From positions 3,655,813 to 3,719,812 of the forward strand of contig WARS01000033.1 in assembly GCA_008933995.1 (NCBI GenBank): a stretch of DNA of 64,000 nt, in the 5' to 3' direction. The notes under the pieces are model-generated. The model saw nothing but the letters and a program-made list of their open reading frames with translations. It ran no database searches and was not told the DNA's origin. The translations under genes and the position numbers were made by a program. Below are positions 12,498-22,156 of this stretch, piece after piece (position 1 is the first letter of the stretch; every line of letters starts with the position of its first letter). This stretch comes from Datnioides undecimradiatus. Lineage: Eukaryota; Chordata; Actinopteri; Lobotiformes; Datnioididae.

Positions 12498-15027
12498 CTG
12501 CTTACAGGACAGACACGCGGTGAAATTCCCACATGGAAGTCGACTATAGTGAGAGGTTCGCTGTCTCGCCACATCCGTGTTGTGTTTGTGTGTGTACTGG
12601 TCAGTCTATGCATAAAGAGGGCACGGCTGTCGGATTGTCTGCGTCCAAATGTTGCAAAATTAGTTTGAAACAGGCGCCCAAAGTCGCAGGTGCAGGTGCA
12701 GGTGCAGATGCTTTTGGGTGTTAGACAGCGATCGAACAACAACTTCTTTTAAAGCGTACCGAAGCCTTCATGGACAAAAATATGGCGGCCAACAAGGAAA
12801 ATGCGCAACAATGCTCGAACGCCTCGTAGGAAAAGCCAATCCAGAAACAAACCGTCTGACCTCTCTTAGGTTGTAGGTTTTGTCCCTGTCGGCCACCGTA
12901 CAAACGGCTAACCAGTGTTTAAGTTTTGACAACTGAAAAGAAAAAGTTTGTGGAATTATGGAAAACAAGGAAAGCCTGAGGTGGCAGTGCTATGGCTAGA
13001 GCTTTCTTGGCTTCATTGCATTTTCCATGATTAACCGGGGCTTCACGCACAGTCTCACAAAACTGATCCGACACAAGCTACAACCAGGATGGTGTTAGAC
13101 CCACCTCATACAGTACTAAATCTGCAAAATACCAGACTTCTGTGTTATCAAGTATATATGATGAGTGTATTGGAAAGATGTGTGTGTATTACCATGTAAC
13201 ACATTTCTTTGAAAATCAAAATTTCAGGTATTAATCACATCCACCTGGGAATATTAAAGAGTGAGATGGATACTTTTGTGAGTAAATGTGACCATGTTTT
13301 CCCCACGCGCGTGTGTGTGTGTGTTATCGTACAGGAGTGTGCACGTGTGCCGGAGGGGGTTTGAGGGTTCGAGAGGCAGGAGGGGGGAGGGGCTTTAACT
13401 GTCAACAGACGGGCGGGTAAATATTTCATGAACAAGGCCTTCAAGTCGGAGCAAGAGCAATTAGTGTCAAGCGTCGGGCTGCTTGGCCCGCCTCGCCCTG
13501 ATTAGTGCCTCGCCGGAACGCTGCACACAATTAGAGGCTCGGCCTAGCCATGAAATGGGTCCGGGCGACCGGCGCTCCCGTCCAAATGACATCATGAAAC
13601 CAGCTAGGCAGAAAAGCGCCGTGCTGTGCCTGATAAGTAGGCCTGTGTGTATATATTTATACAAAGACTCTGACGGTGAGGCCAGAATACTCACAGGGAT
13701 ATTAACAATCCTCTGAAGTGAGCATAAGTGTCTGCTTGGACGACATTTACAAGATTGTAAATATCAAACGGACCCGCGGGGGGGTGGGGAATAAAACCTC
13801 ATCAGTGTCGACGGTTTGCGGAGTAGGTGCAGTTCAATAAACAGTTGTAAAGTCTGAAAATGAACTATTTATGTTTGCCTCCATTCACAGGCAGGCACTG
13901 AGGTCTAAACCAGGCCTTTTAAGTTGCATGTGACAAGTGGGGTTGTCTCACAGAACAGCCTGAAAATAAATCAGGAAGAAATTAGTGGAGGAGCTTTTCT
14001 TTAAACAAGCAATAAAGTCCAACAGTGTAAACGCTTTTATGTCTGTAAGTCAACGCGTAAGAGAAAGGCCCAACATGAGCGCCAGGAGAAGTGCTATGAA
14101 GTGTAAACCTTGCGTATCCAAATGTCTGATGTTGTTTTCAGTGTGCTGCTCCAGACTGTTCCAACCGCAAAAATGTGACAAGAGTCGATGGGAAATCTTG
14201 AAATTTCTGGGAGCACAAACCTCAAGGCCGCTGCCGTGTTAGAGAAGCAGAGATGATATGTTACAGCGGAGCCTGATGCTCGGAGGTACTCTGGAGTCGC
14301 ACAGTGTGATTCACGGGGCATCATGTTTCCAACAGGCCTCCAATAAACACTGGAACAGGCCTGTGCTGTTTAAACACAAAGTTTACATGGAGGTCAGCCG
14401 GGGACACTCGGGGGCTCATTATCTCATGGGAGGAACCAGAGACGAGACATGGGACGTTTCAGAGCAACACGGGTGGGCCGACTGCTTGTTGTACCTGCAC
14501 CTGAGTCAAATATCACAATATTTCTGACAAAATATCTCAATGTAATATCAACTTTGTGACAACATTGCAAGAATGATGACTGGTGCATCGACAGAAAAAT
14601 ACCTCCACAATAAGGTTTTGGATAAATAGTCATCGATACGCTGCTAAAAAGTGTGTAAAGACAAATAACAGACCAGCTAACACAGTCTGGTAAGTTCAGA
14701 CCGTACTGCAGCCTTTAACATCAGAAGACACGCTGTTGTCTTACGGTTGTTTTCTATGAAAATATGTTTTGCTGTGGGAAACAAAGCAGACTTTCATGAT
14801 CAGCCGAGGTTTCCTCTGCGTGCTGCATTCAGGACGACATGGTGTTTGTAGGTCGGAGAGCTCAAACAGCACCCACAGCACCTTTGCTTCTGAGATGTCT
14901 TCTTTTATTATCTATCTGTGTAGGGACGCAACTAATAAGAGATGAATGAAATGTCAAAATCACCACAGCAGCAAATCAGCAAAGCATTAAGCAGTGGAAA
15001 TGGAAGTCAGTGTGTCCTCAAGTCTAA

Positions 15028-15071
<44 letters not shown>

Positions 15072-15482
15072 CCTCTGGTGAGCATGGCCTTTTCTGGCTG
15101 CACCTGCCATTCCCCTGAATTCTCCGAGGTGAAATACGGGCGCGCGCACATTCCAGGCATACAGGCGGGATTTCAGCACTGCAGCCAATAGTCACAAGCC
15201 GTCAGTCAGCGTGACGTCTTTATTACGGCGGCTCCTCGCCTCGGCTTTTACAGGCTGCGCGAGCGTGTGGAGCAGCTGGTACCGAGACGTCCTGAAACCG
15301 CGTGGTCGGTTGTGTGAAGCTACGAGACAAAATGCCGCGTGTAGGTGGTGGGGAGCGCCAGCAGGGATCCCCGTTCCACATGAATGAATGTGCCTGGCCA
15401 GAAAATCTGAATCCTGAAATCCTTCTTAACCTGCCAACCTTACACCGCATGGTTGAGTGCAACTGTAAGCAAGCCAACTTTA

Positions 15483-15560
<78 letters not shown>

Positions 15561-18500
15561 TGTGTGGCAACTGAGAGCAGCAGAGTTTTCTAGAAGACCT
15601 CCAGAGGTGGAACCAATGGTATTCACCTGCTGCCACACCAGAGGGGATCGTGAGCTGCGGAGACATTTGGCTCAACTCTCGAATCAGGACCCCGCCTCTG
15701 AAAACACAATGCACGTTTATTTTCAGCGGAGGAGGAGACAGTTGGAAGTCGCTCCCGCTCGGTGAATTCCCCTTTTCGAGCAAACCTTATTCAAACAAGA
15801 TGAGTCACTTCGGCTCATTAACGGAACACTTTGTGCCCCTGAAGGCAGGAGGAAAAGCTGCGAGCCCTCACCGCGCGCGGTCGATAAAAATGACTTAAAA
15901 GCTAAAAGGCAGCACTTTAACCTCATCGTCGCTACTTGCTTTGAAATCTGGTTTTCTGGTGCCAAAATAAGAATAAACACGCTGTCTGTGGCTTCACCCT
16001 GACGGCTCTTGGGCTCATTTATCAGTGGGAAAGGTAGAGTCGGTTTTGCAGAGGGGTCATTTTTCACTCGGCACCACTTTCCTAACTCCATTATTACCTC
16101 ATTGCGCCACACCATCGTTCCGAGTTCCTCCCTGCTTTCTGTTGTCACCCCTTTGTGTCTGACTCTGGGCCGTCTGAGGACACGACAGCCGCAGGGGTAA
16201 CCCTTCCTTCTTCTTCCTTTTCTTTTCTCAGCCACTCCTCTCATCTCAGGCCTGTCTGGCGACACAGAGACACCTGGTATAGCTGACAATAGCTCTGGCC
16301 TTGTCTATCAGCCCTGATTTGCGTGAAGATCGGTTGTATCTCAGCGACAGGAAATGGAACAAAGATGATATTGGATGCAATTTTGACCGAAATGATTTGA
16401 GGAAACCTGGCTCCAGTCAGTCCCTGGGGCCAGGAGCCTTAATGATGATGGCTCAGTCAAAACCTGTCCTCCCCACTCCCTCAGAGAGACACTGTGTGTG
16501 TGTGTGTGTGTGTGTGTGTGAGTTAGAGAGATAGGAAGGGTGAGTGCTGGGGGTGGAGGGGTCTGGAAAATTCCGAGTGGAGGTTCACAAAGTGCACGAG
16601 AGGAAATGGAAGCAGAGAAGAAGGTGGTTCATAAGAAAGCGGCTGTTTATCTGAATAAGGGGCGTCGGCTGCTTCTGAGTCTGTCAAACAAACATTAATG
16701 TGGATGCGAGGGCGGGGACTGAGAAATAAAAGCTATTATATATATAAATGCATCAGATACACGCATGAAGTCTGTAGTTCTACTGCAAAACGTCAAATAT
16801 CACGTGCGATAGAAAATTGCGACATACTGCTGATGCTGAAGGTCCGTTCCTGTTTAAGTGAACTTTGGCTGAACTTAAACTTCCCTTAAAAGCAATATTT
16901 CACTTTAAGGGTTCTGTGCAACCCCTTACTTTGTTTTAAAGCCTTCAAATGACAGTGTAACATGGGAACAAACAGGCAGCGACGCAGACACTGGATCAGT
17001 TATCACAAAGCTGACATACGTATGCACAGGATTCGTTTTACTGCATACGTTCAGAGTAGTTATTAGCAACATCAACAAATAATAAATGATCTCTTGATGA
17101 ACTACCGCACAAATACACGAGGGTGTTTCACACCCTCTAGGACGCTCTCAAAAACATCTGGGGATTCCCACCGTGGCGTTTAGACAACCACTAATTCACT
17201 GACTGGATTGCTGTTGCGCTCACTAATTGATTTACATGTGGTGGAGCTGGTAAGCTTATTTTAGTCCGGTGATGATGTTTTTTTGGTCGGTTCGTTTGGA
17301 AGAAGAGTAAAGGCTTGTTCGCACCAGGGCGCTTTTTCAATCTGTAGGCCCGCTGCAGCCACAACGACAAACAGCTCCTGTTTTTGGAAAACTGGAGCCT
17401 CGCCTCTCTTAAAGACGGAGCGGGCGGACGCAGGGCTTTCAGATCTGCGATGTTATTTGGCGTGGAGAGGAAAAAGGCCTTTTTTTGCTTCTGTGATTGT
17501 TTTAGTTTCAGCGGGAGTACTGGAGCTTCCTGCAGCAGGCTGAGTGTTTTATTTTGAAAGAAAAGATCAGAGTTGAGCTGATATTGTTGACAGGATCCAC
17601 TAAGTGTAGCTCAATAGCAGCTGTCTATAAATGTACCCCTCAGTGGATCAGAGAAAATGAAGCCCTGCAAACTCAAAGACAGTTTGCCACAGTCCGGACA
17701 CATGTAGTAGTTCATCCCCTTCAAAGTGCCCTGATAATGCTAACCAGCCAGCAGCAGGGGTGCAGCTTTATCCGGCTGAGGCCCGGCTCGCTGCTCAGCC
17801 AGCTTACGAGAAGTTATGACAACGCCGTGCTCGCTCATCGGGCTTTGATCCGGCTTTATAGGACAGCGCGGGCCTTTGATCTGGACTGGCTATCTTTACA
17901 GGCTAATGCTTCACACTCGGGAACTATACAGGAACGCTGAGGGGGTTACACAGAGACATGGAGATGGAAAAGTCCTAGAAGATTTGAAAAAATTTGCAAT
18001 TTATCCCAGCTTTTGATCCTCGTGTTGTGATACGCACCAAACCCCCACATTCTTGCAGATACACAGGCCTGCGTGACACCACAGTCCACTGACACGGTCA
18101 CACAGAAACTGTGAGCTGAGCTGATGTTGCTCAATAACGGTCTTCGCACAAAAACTCTGACGCACACTGTAAAAAAAAAAAAAATTTAATCCGCAAAATG
18201 GAATCGACCACATGCTTCTCCCAGCTCCCGTCACGCACACACCAGCAGAGTCCAGCGTGCGCCTCTTGGCGTTGCAGTGAAAGCGCCAGCATCCATCACA
18301 CATTTATCCCGGGCTAACCTCGAAGCCCCATGTGCTCTCCCGCAGTACAGCGAGGATTAGACGCGCAGGATGTTAGTAAATCTCACCCATCCATCACTGA
18401 GCCGTCACACGAGCCCCTGGAGGAGCCACAAAACATACACAAACTTACGTACGGGCTGTTTTTTTTACCCTGGGATGCAATCTGCTCATTTCGGGTGAGT

Positions 18501-19044
18501 TTAACAGCTTGTAATGTGGGCTATTAACTGCATATGTTCTGTGTATGACAAACCTAGAGACAACAGAAAGAAAGAGCCTGCAGGCCTTTAAAAGACCCAG
18601 ATTGCCAGTTTCTCTCCTTGCAAATTAAGTGTGAAGGTAAAGGGGCCCCGAAGGTCACCTATCATCATTTAACAACTAGCAGAGGTGTCTGTCTCCGAGA
18701 AGTAACCTACCTCCTTCCCCATATCCCTGTCTCATACTGATATATCTCATTCTTAATCGATATCAGCTCTCGGCCCTCTTCTCTTTCTCTCCTTTCTCTG
18801 ATCTCTCAGTCGTCACAAACATATCGGACTCATTCCGCCGGCCATAATTTGCTCCTAAGGACCCGACTAAACGCCTACAATGTCAGTGTAAAAGTATTTT
18901 CAGGTGTCAAAGCAGGTGATGAACAGCCCTGGCCCCAGGGGAGAAAATCTCTTTTTCGCCTGCTTCTGTTGGGCCTCCGTAGAGGTATGCGTGAGGTGAA
19001 GACACAGCAAACTTTCACTGCCTGGGGGGCTTCGAGATACACGT

Positions 19045-19110
<66 letters not shown>

Positions 19111-20834
19111 ATTTCTCAAAGAGGATCAGATTAGGTGGCTTCACACCCAGAGTGTCTCGTCTTGAATTGAATCTGTGTTTGCGTGCTCATCTGTCGTAAA
19201 ACACGTCCGAGTCTTGTTGTCATCTTTAAAAAGCACTGCAGATTAAATTCATGAATGCAGGCTCTTCTCTACATGTAAATATAAAGAGAAAAGCAGCTGG
19301 GGAGAGGTGAAACAGCCTCAGCATAGTGGTGTCTAAGTTAACTCTTATATCCATCCAGGAGGGGAAAGACCATCCAATAGCAGCAGCAGGCCTCGTGGGG
19401 TCCGGGCGGCCCAAAGGCCTTGCAAACAGTTGTTATTCTTGATAATGTGCGAAGCCTTGTCGCGCTGACACGTCGCCGTCAGACAAACCCCAGCCGGTCT
19501 CAGCTCGCAGCTGTCAGACACCAAAGAGATGGAGACAGAAGAAAAGCCAAAGAGAAATCTGGGATTAGGTGAAGAACAGCTCAGGTGCCGCGCTGCTCGC
19601 TCATGGCCGCGCGGGACCTGCTGATAAGGAGCTGCTAAATAACGCGTGATGAACTGCTCGGCACTTCGGGCTTGTCATGTTTTCATGCGCTTTTCTCCAC
19701 GTGTCATAGCAACCCAACCACCTGGCGCCTGCAAATGCTAGAAAATTCGAACTTGCCTGAGATAATAAAAGCTGACCTTTCCTGAGACGGCGTCGGAGGG
19801 AGTGAGAGACAGGAATTCCTGCTATCTGACAAGGCATGAATCTAAACCCAACTTGCGGTTGCCATAAACAACAAGAGCTGTTGCGAGAGGCATCTGTGAA
19901 GAAGGAAGAGACATTTAGCTGCAGGAGAGCTGAGTGTGAGCACGGTGGGGGGGGTTAAATACAGGCCCTGACCCCAGGGCCCTGTATTTGGTTGAGTGTC
20001 AGTGAGGTGTTTGGTGGTGGTCGCTGCGGAGTCGTCGGTGTAGGTGCAGGTCAGCTGAAGCTCAGGTGCCCTGCAGCTACATGTAATCCGTGTTCTGCTC
20101 ATCTCCGGATGCGGCTCTCATCCCAGACTGCAGCCGCCGTAAGAGCGCGCTTACAAGCATGCACGAGGCTTCGCTCAACACTAACTAACTTTCGTGGTCA
20201 TTTGCAGAAAGTTTCGCAAGTATTTTTTAATCCACCAACGACGCAGCCTTTAGCAGCCAAACTACGATCCCACTGAGCGTGCGTTCAGACCTTAAGAATC
20301 AACCACGGCGCAGGAGAAACAAAGTCCAGCATTTCTGCAGCGTGGCTAAAGGGCTTTCACCTGAAGCCTCTAAACCTGCTGGCACACACCGAGCTGACCC
20401 GGGGCCAAACAACTGACATCCCAAGGACACACTGTTTCCGTCCGATCTTAAATAATACACATAAAGCGGCTGTGGGAGATAATCTTACAGCCGAGACACT
20501 GGCTTAATACTTTTAACAGACCCGGAGAGGAGAAGACAAAGTGACAGATAAACGCTGGAATCTGTTTCTTTTCCGAGCCACAGAAACGGCCGAGCTGTGC
20601 CTCGCCTTTTCCAGAGGTTTTGGTTTATTTGGTACGTGGATAAAGCCGGAGGCTTTGATCGTTCTCGAAATAGAAACATTAGGAAACAAAGTCGGGGCTC
20701 TAATATCGGCAAATGGATTAATGTTTGTGTGAAGCCGAGAACAGGGGCATAAAAATCCCCTGTTGTGAAACGCGCATTAAAAAAAAAAAGGTTCTCCCCA
20801 AAGAGCTAATGTTACAACTTCTCAGTGTGCAGGT

Positions 20835-20867
<33 letters not shown>

Positions 20868-21023
20868 GCGTAAGTGTGCTGTGATCACAGATGTAATCCC
20901 TGGGCTAATCTGAGGAGATCACAGCCCTGAGGCAGATCAAACTGATATCTGACACCATCTTGTCTGACTCCATACCCTCAAATTATCGAGGGTATTAGCA
21001 TTATATAGTATCCTGGTTTATGT

Positions 21024-21058
<35 letters not shown>

Positions 21059-22121
21059 ATTTAACTACCAGCAAACTCCAGCAGCCTCAGTCCAGGGGAG
21101 GGGGACTGGAGGGAAAAGGAGACAAGGTCTGAAGGTTTTTGTTAATGTCTGGGTTCAGGGCAAAACTAGACAACTGAGACAGGTATATCGTTTCCTACGT
21201 CTAATCTCGCCATCAGACACACACGCGCGCGCGCACACACATATGTACAAAACTCCACTGTACGCGGGGGGAGCTGGGGAGCTGGGGAGCTGGGGATGCA
21301 GTCTTGGAGCGAACCCCGGCCCTGTAATTCAAACCTGTCATCGCTGAACAAGAGGGACCTGTTTGGTAAATAAGAGAGTGGTTCAACATTAGAGACGCGT
21401 ACGTCCCACACCACATCTGCTCCCCATTCAGATGTGGAACAAGAGACGGAGGAGGGAGGGACGGGCAGAGGCAGAGAGAGAGGGAGAGACACGAAGAAAG
21501 GAGAGTGTTAATAGAGTGAGAGAAAAACTGAGAAAGGGAAAAAATGAAAGTAGCAGCGAGCAGGGAGGAGGAAACCGCCCCCATCTGAACGCCTGCAACG
21601 CAATCCCGCTTGGCCTCCCTCTGCCCACCCACCGCTGGGTTTGCGCACACCGGGTTTGGCTGTGCGTTCCCGCTGTGGCCGCACAAACCTCATCTTTCAA
21701 CACCACCCACAATGTCCCTCGTTCTAATGAAACTTATGGGGGGTGGGGAGTGGGGGGGTCTGACTTGGTTTCAGTGAGGAAAATTCCACGGTGAGGACGA
21801 CGGCAAAGTGAAGTCACGCTGCAAATCAGATTCCCCGCAACGAGCCGCCGCTGTAAAAAGGGGCTGACATGAGTAAATAATTACTTCTGCAGAGTTTTCA
21901 CCTCCTCCCCTTCTCTGTGGAGATGGTAAATATAGGATTATGCAAATGATCATGCAAGGCATTAAATGGTTCCAGTTTCAAATGCGGTGGAGGGCCTGTG
22001 GCTTTGGAGTAAAAGGGAAAGAACCAACTCACTATATATGGATCACTTGAGGAGAGAGAACGGAGTTTGCCAACAAATGAGTTCAATGCTAACATTCTGC
22101 TGGGGCTGGAGAAGGCATGGC

Positions 22122-22156
<35 letters not shown>

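Noticed and set aside
15223-15783. Long open frames of His-Thr or Cys-Val repeats around GT arrays (also near 12470, 15030, 19050, 40830, 42340)
   Set aside because: These are translations of dinucleotide microsatellites and not genes.
21701-21709. CACCACCCA, one mismatch from the GLI consensus, in disp1 intron 1
   Set aside because: A single near-match in 13 kb is expected by chance, so a Hedgehog feedback site is not supported.
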